Below, in pieces: positions 54,329 through 64,000 of a stretch of DNA of 64,000 bases. The position numbers and the translations under genes are program-made. Origin of the DNA: Moniliella sp. 'wahieum' (lineage: Eukaryota > Basidiomycota > Moniliellomycetes > Moniliellales > Moniliellaceae). The DNA lies in NCBI GenBank assembly GCA_003971905.1, contig RSEE01000024.1, forward strand, positions 62,001-126,000. Reading direction: 5' to 3'. Below the pieces are notes generated by a model. The model did not search any database. It worked only from the letters and a program-made list of their open reading frames with translations, and was not told where the DNA came from. Position 1 is the stretch's first letter. Each line of letters starts with the position of its first letter.

Positions 54329-57300
54329 TCAGTCCATGCTCCAGATCATGATCTTTTTGAGCATGCCCTTCAAGTTCTGTAGGGGAGCCAAACGCAGGTC
54401 AGATCACAACATCAACACACACTGGGAGAAAGAAAGAAAAGGAGAACAGGAAAGAAAGAAACGACGTACCTTGCCCATCCGATTGCCGTTGGCAGTCAAG
54501 TGCTGTTCCATCCGCGTGCGAATGGAAGCGAGCTGGGGCAACAGAGGTGCCATGCAGGCCTGGTTGTCATTCGAAGGATTGAGCAGCAAGGCGAAAAAGT
54601 CGGTCCAGACGTCCTTGTTCCAGTACCTTCGTAAGGGTGCCGCGATGGCCAACTGGCCATCCTGCTCCTTCGTCTCGAGGTACTTGCCAAACAGGAGCGT
54701 GTGAGCCACCGCGGCCACGCCCATGTAATCCGCATCGTACTTCCATGCGCGGCCCTGGCGGATGGCAGGGATGTCCCGCGCGTCGGGGGTCCAGCCTGCT
54801 TGGAAAGTCTGCGTGGGCGGATAGAGGGTGGTATCGATTGAGCGACCGAAATCGACCAGGGAAATTCCAGCCTTGTCCCACCCCTGGTCGCCTGTGGCCG
54901 AGTAGATGGCAGCGCTGGGAGCAGCAATGCGTAGCAGACAATTGTCAATCTTCACGTCGCCATGGATCATGCCCACTTTGTGCAGCGCTTCAATCGTGCG
55001 CAGTAGTTCGACGGTAAAGAACATGGCCAGCAGCTCGTCGATACCTTCGCCCTGCGCGGCCACACCGGCATCGCGTGCGTGGTTGACAAGACCGAGTAAG
55101 GTGCCTTGGGGAAGGTAGTCGAGGAAGAGCAGGCTGGCATCCTTGTAGGCCACAAACCTGCGCGCTTGTACCACCGATGCCCCCGCCCGCTCCGAGCCCA
55201 GGAGCGCAGCCACCTTGCGCAGACAAAAATTCCCACCGGTTCGCAGGCGCCTCGGCCTTGACAGCCACCATGCCTTGCGTGCCATCGTCCGAGTCCGAGT
55301 CCGAGTCCGAGTCGGCATCCGACAGGGACAAGTCGGCCATCGCCTTGCCCAGGTCAGGCTGGATGACGCGGTCCAGGTCCTGAGCAAGGAAGACCGAGGC
55401 AAACCCGCCCTCGCCCAACTTTTCTGTCACTTGGAACATGCTCCCCCCCAGTTCGAGCGGCGCGGCGCGCACCACCGTTCCCGTTGCATCCAGCGACTTT
55501 TTGCCCCGCATCTTGCCCGCCTTGGTGAGTGCATCCAGCTTGCCCTCCACGGGATGGTGGGAGAAATCAACGTAGCCTGCCTCGGCCTCGAGGGGCGTGG
55601 GAAGCTGGGCCAACAAGGAGGCAAGAACCTCAGCGTTATCAGGATGACATGGGTTGGGGATCTGCACCCCCAGAGAAGCAGTCTGGGTGGCTTCCGCTGC
55701 TGGTTCTAGAGGGCGCAGGGGCGGTTGGGTTGGTGCTTCTGCCTCTTGCTCTTCCTCTGATTCCGCTGGCTCCTCCAGCCGGGGAAGAGGGGTCCTGGGC
55801 GTGATTGGCACGCGCCCACTCGGCGTCGCCGGTGGCCCGTCTCGCGCAAGGGACAGACGCATCCCGCGCGACACGGCGGGCGAGGGGGCCCACATGGTGA
55901 AGCGCGTCACTTCGGTCACCTCGGTGATCGGCGACAGGGGGCGATAATACTCTTCCTCTCCCCCGTCCTTGCGCCATCCAGTGGCAACAGCGAGGCGGGC
56001 GCTCCATACTCTTCTCTTCTTCCTCGGTCTCTCCGAGAGACAAGCCAAAGTTAGGAACCCCCCTCTGGGCAAGGGCACGAGAAGCAGTGGGCTTGTGCAC
56101 GGGCGTGCTGGGCACAGCAGGTACAGACCCAGGCTCGAGCTTGGGCCCTGGGGCGGGTACAGACGTGGGGTGGAAGCAAGGACGGGTGCACTGAGCGCGG
56201 GCACAGGCGCAGACGCAGGCGCAGTCGTCGGTACCAACGGATCCGAACGCGGTGGCGCAAAGATATCCGTCTCGTCCTCGTAGATTTGCAGACTGGACGA
56301 TCCTCGGGCTGGAAGAGCACGGGCCTGGAGGGGCTTACGTGCCACATGGTCTTCTTTTGGCTCCTCCTCCTCTTCCTCCCCTTCCGTGTCTGAATCAGAG
56401 TCCGAGTCCGAGTCCGACTCCTCACTGCTCTCGCCATCGTCGCCGTTGAACATGTTCTCCACCTCGAGCATCGCAGCTTTTGTCATCACGGTCGGACTCG
56501 GGGGACGTTTGGGCTGGGGTTCCATCACGGCATCCATCGCTTCCGATGCCTGTGCAGGGGCCGGAGCCGACGATGGCAGCGGCGCAGCGAACAGAGGTTT
56601 GCGGCTGTTGGGCGAGGGCAAAGTAGGCAATCCCGCATCAGCCGTGACTGGCGCAGGTTTCTTGATGATGCTGTTGGCCTTAGGGGTGTGGGCAGGCCGT
56701 TTCTCACCCAAGACAGATTTGGGCGGGCGGGCGCCACTCGGCCCCAAGAGCTTGGACCCCAGTACTGGCTTGGGCAGTGGCCTGTCCTGCCAACTCGGCG
56801 GTTTGGATGCTGGAACGGCCTTCTCGCCCAGAGGTGGTCTGCTGGGGATTGGTTTGTCCCCCAGGACGGGCGTCTTGGTAGAGCTACCAAGTGCTTTCTC
56901 GCCCAAGATGGGCGTCTTGGCGGACAGTGTCTTTAGACCTAACACGGGCGTCTTGCTGGGCAGCGGTTTTTCACCCAAGATGGGTGTCTTGGGCGGCAAA
57001 GTCTTCTCTCCAAGGATGGGTGTCTTGGTCGGCACCGACATTGCACCCCCCAAGACGGGTGTTTTGGTCGACAAGGCCTTTTGTCCCAAGATGGGGGTGG
57101 ATGGTGCTTGCGTGGGATGGCTTGCGCCCAGCAGTTTCTCCCCTAGCACACGCTTAGCGGGAGGAACGGGCGCGGCTAGTCTTGCTGGCTTCTTTTCCCC
57201 CAACATGGGGCGATCTGAGCGCGTGAGGGCGAGCGAGCGTTTGGAAGCCAACGGTGTGCGGTCCGGCATGGAGGGGTGCATCCCATTGGCTAGAGGGGCC

Positions 57301-58988
57301 TCCAGATCCATATCCATCTCCTCCACCTCCTCTACCGCCATAAGGAACCCGCCTCGGAGCTCGACCTTGGGTGTGGGTTCGGGCATCCAACGGCCGACGA
57401 CGCCGTCAAGGTGCGACCACGGGTCCAATGTCTCGCTCAGAGCCGAGGAGGCGTACAGGGCGGCAACCAGGACTTCCTCCATGCTGCGCTCGCCCGTCTC
57501 ATGGGATCGTTTGAGGTGGGGAACAACAGGGTCCATGCGGGACGCCAGACCGGGATAGAGCAATTCCATCGGGACCGCGTAACGTGTCTTGTCCTTTGTC
57601 TCCTTGGTCGGGGCACGGCGACTGGTGTGGACTCGGCCCTTGTCCGTACGAGAACGGTCACGGTGGTCGCGATGGTCTCGGTGTCGTCGCTCCTTTTCCT
57701 TTTCCTTTTCCCTCTCCTTCCCCTTGGCTACGGGCAATGCCAAGTCCTCGGCCGAGGGGGTGAGTTTGGTACCCATTCCCCAATGTTTGAACGGGTTGCG
57801 CTTCAACTCGTCCCCTTCCTTGGCTTTGACAGGGTCGCGTTTCACTTGTGCCGGCCCTCGTCTTCGTCTTCGTCTTGGAACACATCTTGGACCGCCAGCG
57901 GCGCCCCTCCGCCCCTTCGACGGATCATGGAAGGGTTGATCTCAATCCGCGTGCCCATCATCTTACCCGGTTCCAGCGCATTCTCTTGCTTGCGCGACCC
58001 GCGTGCCAATGTCAGTCCAGGGATCGCGGACTCTGGAATGACCCGTCCGCTCGTCCCGGTCCTCGAGCACAGGCGCACGCGCACCGTTGTTCCTCACTTC
58101 CTTGGTGCTTAGCACAGACAGCCCACCGGCCCCGCCTGAGCGAATGCGGAGCGGAGCGGGACCCGAAGGCTGCGTACGCGCCGTCTGCTGCGACTCGCGC
58201 ACAATGTCGTGGTAGCTCCTTGGGCCGGTTGTGTGGCCAACCGTGTCCGAGGCGAGGACACGTTCCTGGAAGCGGGCGTAGTTGCGCTGCAAGCGCTCGA
58301 GCGGGCTGGCTTTGCGGGCAATGCCGAGGCGGTAGGTCGAGTCGGCATCGTGGATGCTACCAGAGAGGGTAGTGTCAGGAAGCAGCAGAGGAAGAGGAGG
58401 CATTGGCCACAGAGGAGGGAGACACGTACCTTCCGTGGGTAGCATACACCGTTGCCAGCTCTTCGTACAGCCAGGCCAGGCGGGTGCCAATCTCGTTGGC
58501 AAGGCAGAAGTTGAAGATGTCGCGGGGGGCATCGACGTTGTGGGCATAGTTGACCCACATCTTGAGGTAGCGCGGGTCCTGGTGGTAGTGTGTGGCGTGG
58601 CGGAAGTGGCGTGTGGCGCGTTCGAGGAGCGTGACTAGGCCCGACTCGACGGACTGGCCGGCAGGGTAGACCTCGATGACCCAGAGCATATAGCGGTACC
58701 AGGCATCGAGGGGGTCGTCGGCCTCCTCCTCCTCCTGGGCCGCCAGCAGGTCTTCCCACTGCACGCGCCGGGCCTCGAGCTCGGCGGCGCGGCGGCTGGG
58801 AGAGGCCAAAAGTGTGGGCGAGGGCGGAGGCGCTGCGGCCGCCCTTGAGGGCGAGGATGTTCTCCTTGTTGCGCTCGATGGTGCTGAGGTCGACGATGGG
58901 CGTGGCGCTGGTCTGCTCGAGCGGCGTGCCGGGGTGAGGGGGCGGGGCGGCGGGGGGTGCGGAAGGGCGTGCGCGGCGGCGCATCCAT
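54329..58988 (-). CDS. BUB1: Spindle-checkpoint kinase with both Mad3 and Bub1 features (MadBub type)
   Basis: This kinetochore protein monitors chromosome attachment and restrains APC/C. The start ATG (58986-58988) opens MDAPPRTPFRTP. A KEN box lies in IERNKENILALKGGR (codons 58859-58867). The Bub1/Mad3 TPR domain reads RRVQWEDLLAAQ, PLDAWYRYMLWVIEVYP, LERATRHFRH and YLKMWVNYAHNVDAPRDIF. A long disordered centre carries an LGEK repeat array (56695-57210). The C-terminal kinase shows LGEGGFASVFLAQDLDR, KAEAPANRWEF, GMIHGDVKIDNCLL and SLVDFGRSIDTTLYPP. The last exon, after an intron at 54377-54469, codes NLKGMLKKIMIWSMD and stops at 54329. Another intron lies near 58350-58430. Frame changes occur near 55230, 56080 and in the N-terminus. 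Confidence 0.9.
56695..57210 (-). repeat. Coding repeat array, (K/S)TP(I/V)LGEK-type motifs in the BUB1 linker
   Basis: About twelve motifs of the form (P/S/V)-(I/V/M/L)-LG-(E/D/Q/S/L)-K are spaced roughly 12-16 residues apart, from MLGEKKP to SVLGEKRP. Seven carry TP before the hydrophobic residue (for example KTPILGEK, KTPVLGDK). The TP dipeptides are minimal CDK/MAPK sites. I know of no named domain with this repeat. Confidence 0.85.
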
Positions 58989-59320
58989 CGGGGCTGGGGG
59001 GGGGGGTGGTGACGATGGAGGTGGTGGTGGTGGGGGGGGCGCTCGGCGGCGCGGATAGGCAAGCACCGAGCGGTTGGTCCATCCATCCAGCGGCTGCTCC
59101 CGCCCAGCTGCTCAGATTGCATATTGATCCATTCATCCCTCCAACAGCACGCGCCCAGCGCGTTTTGTCCCGGTCACGTGCCCCAGTCACGTGTCCCCAA
59201 CTGTCATGCCCCAGTCACGTGCCCCTAGGATCCCCCGCATCGCTATCCATTCTACGTTCCCCTGGGGCGCCACCTACAAGTATACAAGCACACACTACAA
59301 GCGGGAACACCGTGGATGGG
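58989..59320 (-). promoter_or_regulatory. BUB1 promoter with three CACGTG elements
   Basis: GTCACGTG occurs at 59173-59180, 59186-59193 and 59214-59221. Each sits in a CCCCAGTCACGTG-like unit, with a degenerate fourth unit (CTGTCATG) between the second and third. The interval lies between the BUB1 start and the UNC-45-like stop. Confidence 0.6.
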
Positions 59321-62300
59321 TTATTGCGTCCTCCGCGACTCACTCCACCCCAGCCGGTCCAGCTCCACCAGCACCGCCTGGGCCGTCTGGGCGACCTGCG
59401 CCTCCATCTCCCGCACCAGCGCCTCCTGCCCCTGCGCCACTGCGCCCACCCGCGCCCGCCGGTTCGCCGCCCGCTGCGCCGCCCCGCGTGCCCCGGCGCG
59501 CGACAACAGCGTGCGTGCCGCGCGCGGTCCGCGCCCGCAGCAGGCAAACTCAGTGCATAGCTCGCTAGTGAGCCTAGCGTCACGCCCGCGCGCAGAGCCA
59601 GTGCCGCACGCGCATGGTCCGGCCCCACCGGGTCCGAGGCCAGGTCTTCCTCCTCCAGCGCTTGCTCTTCGGCCTCGTCTCCGTCCTCGCCCTCGCCCTC
59701 GCCATCAAGGAAGGTGGTTGGGTCGACGTGGTCCGGGATCTCAATAATGCTTGCCCCTTCCGACGAGGCTGGCGCGCGGCCGCGTCCCGGTCCCGGTCCC
59801 GCCGGGCGCGCACTAGGTCGAGCGAGACAGTGGACGAGCAGCCGCAGTGTCTTGGCGGGTAAGCTGAGCGCTGCGCTGGCCACCGTGCCCAACTGGACCG
59901 TCGAAGCTAGCAGCGCACTGGCCGCCAAGCGAGTAGGCAGCCCAGTTTCGCCGCCTCCAGCCTCGATTTGGCCCTGGGGCGCGCAGAGCGCAACGAGCAT
60001 GTGCACCCACTGCTTGGTCAGTCCTGTCGGTGCGGGCGGGGCCGTGTGGGCCTCGGACGCGGCCAGAGCCTGCTTCAGCACCGCTTCCCCACCACCGAGA
60101 AAGATAAGCGTCTCCTGGTCCTCGGTCAGATTCACCAGCATCTCCACATACGCCCGGCGCACCTGCGGGGAATCTTCCGTAAGGACGCGGGAAAGTAATA
60201 CCTGACGCACCCGCTGGCGCTGGCTTGGACTTGGTTCCGCTTGGCCTTGGGCTTGGGCTTGGGCTTGGGGCACAGGGCCAGCAGGCGCACGGGCCACACG
60301 AGACGCCCACTCGGGACCCAAGGAGGCAAAGTTGGTCAGGGCCAAAGTGGCTTCGAATCGGTCCAGTTGCTCGGATCCCGGGGTGACAGCGGGGCCAGGT
60401 GTGGCGAGCGGGGAAGGCGTCTGTCCACCTTGCTCCTCCTCCAAGTCGCCGCGCCACAATGCAATGCATACGGCGCAGGCATCCGCTCGCCGCTCGTTCG
60501 ACCACAGCACGCCCGGGTCCGAGGTAATGCTGAAACGGGTCACGGCACGAGCAGCGGCGATCCAGGCACCGCGAGCGGGCGCAGCGGAAGCGGTCGCCGT
60601 CGGGGTGGAACTGGCCTGGGCCGTGGCGCCAGAAGGAGAGGGCAACAAGGAAGCAGCCAAGGCCAACGATGCGCGCGGTACGCCTTGGCCCACCAACTTG
60701 ACCCGCAACGGCTTGACGTTCGGTCGCGTCAGGGCATCGACGACGGTAGCCAGGACGGAGCGAACACCAAGCGACGCTTGCAGCGTAGGTGATCCGGCGG
60801 GGAAGGTGAGCGCAACGACGAGCTGTGTGGCACCTAAGGAGGTCAAGGTGGTGACTCGCTCCTGCGCTTTGGCCACCCTGCTGGCCCGGTCCAGGGAGGC
60901 GTCGTGGTCCGCCGCGCGGCAGGCGCGTTGCCCGACCCCGCGAGCTTGCGCAGCCGCTCCACTTGCTTCTCCTCATCCGATCCCGCGGGCGCAGGGAAGG
61001 ACGGCAAGGCAGCCACGATGGAGGCAAGCAGAAAATGAACCGCGCGGTCGGCTTGCAACGCACGTCGCGTTTCTTGCGCCGAGCCAAACCCGGGAAGATG
61101 GACGAGGGGAGCGGGAGGATCCGAGCCGGAGCCGATCTGAGATTTGGATCCCACCACCAGCTGGGAGAGAAGGTGAAGAAAGAGGGGCAATGGCGCCTTG
61201 GGCTGCTGCACCAAGCGGTCCTTGACACCAACGGGGGCATCAGCCAGTTCGGTCGCCAAGAGCTCCAAGAGGATTGGTAAGGGGCTCACCCACACATCCT
61301 CCTGGCCCTGCAGGATAGCCGACTTGGCTGCCAGGCCACCACGCATGTACCGTTCGGCCCAGTCCCATGCGTCGGTGGAGTGGGAACGGAGCAAGGTGCG
61401 AAGTTGGTCTGATGGACGAGCTTGTTGCTGCTCGGAAGGGAGAGGGACCTTGGGGCCTTCGGAGGCCTGGGCCAGGGTAATGAGCAGGCGCAGGGCACGT
61501 GCGCGCACAAGCAGCGCCAGCAAAGCAGGGGCGTGGGCGGGCGGACGCTGCTCCGGGGGAAAGGGCAAGCCAGCTGCGAGGCTGGAGCGAACCAAGGCCA
61601 TACTGGCCCTGCCTGCTCAATGCCTGGTGCACCGCCGTCTGCAACCCAGGAGCGTGAAGAGCCAGACCCACAAGCGGAGGAAGCGGCACGGATTTGGAAG
61701 ACTCGCCCTCGGTCTCGGCTGTGCCTGCGCCGGACGAGGAGGCCTGAGAGGGAGAGGCGAGCAAGGCAGCGATAAGGGCGAGTGCGTCGGCTTGGGCCTC
61801 AACATCAGTGGCGGCAGCATCGGCGCTGGCCTCCGCATCGGCCGGGGCCTGGTCCGACTCGGACACAGACATGTGCCCCATTTGGCGAGACAGTGCATCG
61901 TCGTGGGACAAGATAGCCAAAGCCGTGGCAGGTGCGAGGGAGGCCAAAAGCGAGCCCAAGCGGGCTAGGGCCGCGGCATGGTGGGAGGGCGAGAGCGAAG
62001 CCAATGCGGCTCGCAGGGCGTGTTGGCCGGGCGCAGCATCAGCGCCGGCTGACACGCGTGCGGCCCAGAGGGCGAGAGCGGCGATGCCTTTGCGGGCGGC
62101 GTCTGGGGGGGCGGCGGGCAAACAGGCGGCGACGACGGCGGGAGCGTCAAGCTCGGTGCGATGGGCGGGGGCCGGGGTGAGGGTGGCGGCGGAGGCGGCA
62201 GAGGCAGCGGTGACGGCGGTGGCGGTGGAGGCGGCGGACACGTCGGAGCTTGCCGAGGCACGGCGGGGGCGCGCAAACGCACCGGCCAGCCCAGCCAGGC

Positions 62301-62346
62301 CCGAGGCGCCGGGCGACGGCGCAGGAGGGGGCGCGCGGGGCGGCAT
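59321..62346 (-). CDS. SHE4: UNC-45/She4/Rng3-like myosin chaperone (UCS domain)
   Basis: The protein folds and stabilises myosin heads for endocytosis and cytokinesis. The start ATG (62344-62346) opens MPPRAPPPAPSPGASGLAGL, then helical Ala/Leu-rich armadillo-like sequence (LRAALASLSPSHHAAALARL, ALIAALLASPSQASS). The middle reads LPILLELLATELADAPVG and LFLHLLSQLVVGSKSQ. UCS-domain landmarks are FEATLALTNFASLGPEWASR, SPQVRRAYVEMLVNLTEDQE, WVHMLVALCAPQ, PTRLAASALLASTVQLGTVA and TLRLLVHCLA. The tail is VREMEAQVAQTAQAVLVELD. No TPR domain is seen, as in other fungal members. Summed length is about 1000 residues, usual for the family. Frame changes lie near 60850, 61600 and 59550. Identification rests on motif spacing and is less sure than for its neighbours. 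Confidence 0.7.
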
Positions 62347-62524
62347 GGCTGGCGGAGCGATGGTGGGCAGAGCGGGCGGCGTGCGGATGGGTTACGGTAA
62401 CCGGCGTCCCGAAGCGACTCGAACATTCATTAACACATCGGTTGCTCCCGACGAGGACATGGACACCCCCATGGGGTTGCATGTGTCTGGATCAGATTGC
62501 CTGGGCAGCGCTGGCGTCGCATCT

Positions 62525-62619
62525 GGCAACGTGCCCGAGTGGTTAAGGGGATTGATTCGAACATTGTCTGGACGATCAATTAGGCTTTGCCTGCACAGGT
62601 TCGAGTCCTGTCGTTGTCG
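62525..62619 (+). tRNA. tRNA-Ser(CGA) with a 13-base intron
   Basis: The acceptor stem GGCAACG pairs with CGTTGTC (one G-T pair), with G73 as discriminator. D arm: CCCGAGTGGTTAAGGGG. Anticodon stem ATTGA/TCAAT encloses TT-CGA-A, a 13-base intron (62562-62574, after position 37) and A38. The long variable arm AGGC-TTT-GCCT is the class II serine type. T arm: ACAGG-TTCGAGT-CCTGT. TTTT at 62621 and TTTTT at 62635 can terminate Pol III. Fungal tRNA-Ser(CGA) genes are known to carry introns here. Confidence 0.95.
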
Positions 62620-62847
62620 ATTTTGGGGCTCACTTTTTGGATACGAATTGCGGCGGGATGGACGCTCTGCTCTGCTCTGGCCTGCCCTGCCTGCCCACTC
62701 GGCCCGTCCAGCGCCGAAGCAACCCACTACACACGCCCTCTGCCACCGCCTCACGCCCGGTCGGAGGGGCCGCATGGGTCCCACACCCACCTATTGCGAT
62801 TCAGATTTGGATTCATATTCGGGAGCAGCATCCCGCGCCCAGCCCGC

Positions 62848-64000
62848 TTAGCGCGCCCACACATCCAGCCACGCCGCCAGCGCAGCTTCGGTCGTCACCG
62901 CCGAGTAGGCCAGCACGGCATAGGGCACCGTGTACGTCCCGAGCACATGCCACTCCCACAAGCGAGCCTGCACCGCCGCGTGCAGCGTGTGCGCAAGCGC
63001 CGCGAGCGTCGGCTGCCACGCCGCCACGCGCGCCGCCCACGGCGCAAGCAAGGGATGGGAAGCCGTCGCGATGCACTGCGGTACACGGGTCAGGGCTGCG
63101 TCGAGGGCCAGGAGGGCCTGCGGTGCACCGAGCAACGTCCATCCCGCTGCGCGCAGCAGCGCATAGCCGCGACAGAGGCGCTGGTGCGGAGCCCGACGGA
63201 GCACGAGCAGAGGCGCGCCGAGCACCAGGCCACTGAGCAGGGCAAGCGGGAAGTTGAGCACACTGGTAGCGGCTACCATCATGCCGGCGTGCAAGAGGGC
63301 GAGGGTATGCATCAGTGCGCCTGTTTGGCTGTCCCGTCGTCGGGCGAGGGCGAGAAGGAGCGCAAGCACGGGCGGCGCGGCAGCCAGCACTGCTGCCGCA
63401 GCCTGGACCGAAGGCGAGTCGAGGCACGAAGCTGCCACGTCGGCCCGGCGCAGTTGGAGGAGCGCGACGTAGGCCACAGCGTGGGCAGCGGCGATGAGCA
63501 GGGCAACGGTGCCCATGGGTCGTTGGGCCGCTAGCAGCTTACTGCGCGTCCGCGCGATCGCCCGTTGCACTGGACCAACCGTTTCCCCGCTCACAGTGGG
63601 AGGACAAAGCGACGTGGCGAGGAAGTAGAGGTCGCGCGTGTAGAGGTCCGGGGTGGGCATGTCCGATCGCACATCCACCGCCGTCTGCGGCGCAGTTCCG
63701 CCCAGCTCTTTGAATATGAACTGAGCGCAGCGGACAAAGTCTTTCTGTTGCTGTTCACTGAGAAGCGCGGTGAGTTGGGTCCAGGAGCGCAGACCGAGAA
63801 TGGACAGGCCAATGGCGAGCAACAGCGCAGAAGGGAGGTAGACGCCAAACGGGACAAAACGGTAGCCCGACAACAACAGGTAGAAGAATTGAGAGTGGTG
63901 CAGTCGCTCCAGGAGATTGTTGTAGGACCGCAAGCTGCCTTCGACGATCCGGCCCATGTGGAAGAATCCGAATGGGCCGATGGCCGGGACGGCGCGCACG
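62848..64000 (-). CDS. GAA1: GPI transamidase subunit Gaa1, C-terminal part (5' end outside window)
   Basis: This is an ER membrane subunit of the complex that attaches GPI anchors to proteins. The window keeps about 380 C-terminal residues in one open frame. IGPFGFFHMGRIVEGSLRSY and NNLLERLHHSQFFYLLLSGY followed by RFVPFGVYLPSALLLA are strongly conserved Gaa1 sequence. Hydrophobic segments then repeat (MGTVALLIAAAHAVAYVALL, VQAAAAVLAAAPPVLALLLA, LHAGMMVAATSVLNFPLALL and SGLVLGAPLLVL), ending in a membrane helix and DVWAR with TAA at 62848-62850. The end is short and cytosolic or lumenal. No frame change is seen here. Confidence 0.92.
   Translation of the reverse strand, partial: VRAVPAIGPFGFFHMGRIVEGSLRSYNNLLERLHHSQFFYLLLSGYRFVPFGVYLPSALLLAIGLSILGLRSWTQLTALLSEQQQKDFVRCAQFIFKELGGTAPQTAVDVRSDMPTPDLYTRDLYFLATSLCPPTVSGETVGPVQRAIARTRSKLLAAQRPMGTVALLIAAAHAVAYVALLQLRRADVAASCLDSPSVQAAAAVLAAAPPVLALLLALARRRDSQTGALMHTLALLHAGMMVAATSVLNFPLALLSGLVLGAPLLVLRRAPHQRLCRGYALLRAAGWTLLGAPQALLALDAALTRVPQCIATASHPLLAPWAARVAAWQPTLAALAHTLHAAVQARLWEWHVLGTYTVPYAVLAYSAVTTEAALAAWLDVWAR

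Noticed and set aside
58635-59122. Proline-rich frames opposite the BUB1 N-terminus
   Set aside because: They are shadow frames over GC-rich coding sequence; the KEN box and TPR motifs fix the true frame.

Overview
This window is fungal nuclear DNA, most likely from a basidiomycete and possibly from Ustilaginomycotina; that placement is my inference. It is GC-rich. Genes are separated mostly by 0.3-1 kb. Introns are few and short (about 80-160 bases), many with GTACGT-type donors, and there are AT-poor TATA elements 70-160 bases upstream of start codons. A class II tRNA-Ser(CGA) carries an intron in the canonical position. A single gene combines the Mad3 KEN box with the Bub1 kinase.

Layout. 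0-12.2 kb is an ordinary housekeeping block: the 3' part of a B-type cyclin (+), ribosomal protein eL20 (-), the DNA primase large subunit PRI2 (-), bleomycin hydrolase (-), a cytosolic-type L-asparaginase with ankyrin repeats (+) and a DUF7702-like membrane protein (-). 12.2-29 kb is a rearranged, duplicated zone. It holds four copies (two long, two truncated) of a NYN-domain gene resembling MARF1/limkain b1, with LOTUS-like regions after the NYN domain. It also holds one verprolin/WIP gene sharing a divergent promoter with a NYN copy, an orphan second copy of that divergent promoter, a gene-less copy of the DUF7702 promoter, a solo LTR-like element, GC palindromes and a pure CTC tract of about 330 bases.

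29.3-36 kb holds a head-to-head pair of sphingolipid genes, 3-ketosphinganine reductase (-) and a secreted acid sphingomyelinase-like enzyme (+), followed by a secreted sedolisin (S53) protease (-). 36-39.6 kb is gene-poor and has a lower GC content than its flanks. 39.6-64 kb is again housekeeping: mitochondrial ribosomal protein mL38/MRPL35 (+), a Frag1/DRAM/Sfk1 membrane protein (+), a MYST acetyltransferase with tandem PHD fingers (-), the HECT ligase UFD4 (+), a MadBub spindle-checkpoint kinase (-), a UNC-45/She4 myosin chaperone (-), tRNA-Ser and the 3' part of GAA1 (-).

Many clearly conserved genes (cyclin, eL20, BLH1, UFD4, TSC10 and others) change reading frame by one base, often at homopolymers. 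I read this mainly as uncorrected indels in the assembly rather than gene death, so coordinates span the whole gene and proteins were recognised from pieces in different frames. The strongest candidate for something undescribed is the 12-29 kb NYN/verprolin duplication zone. The repeat array of LGEK-type motifs in the MadBub protein is the second.
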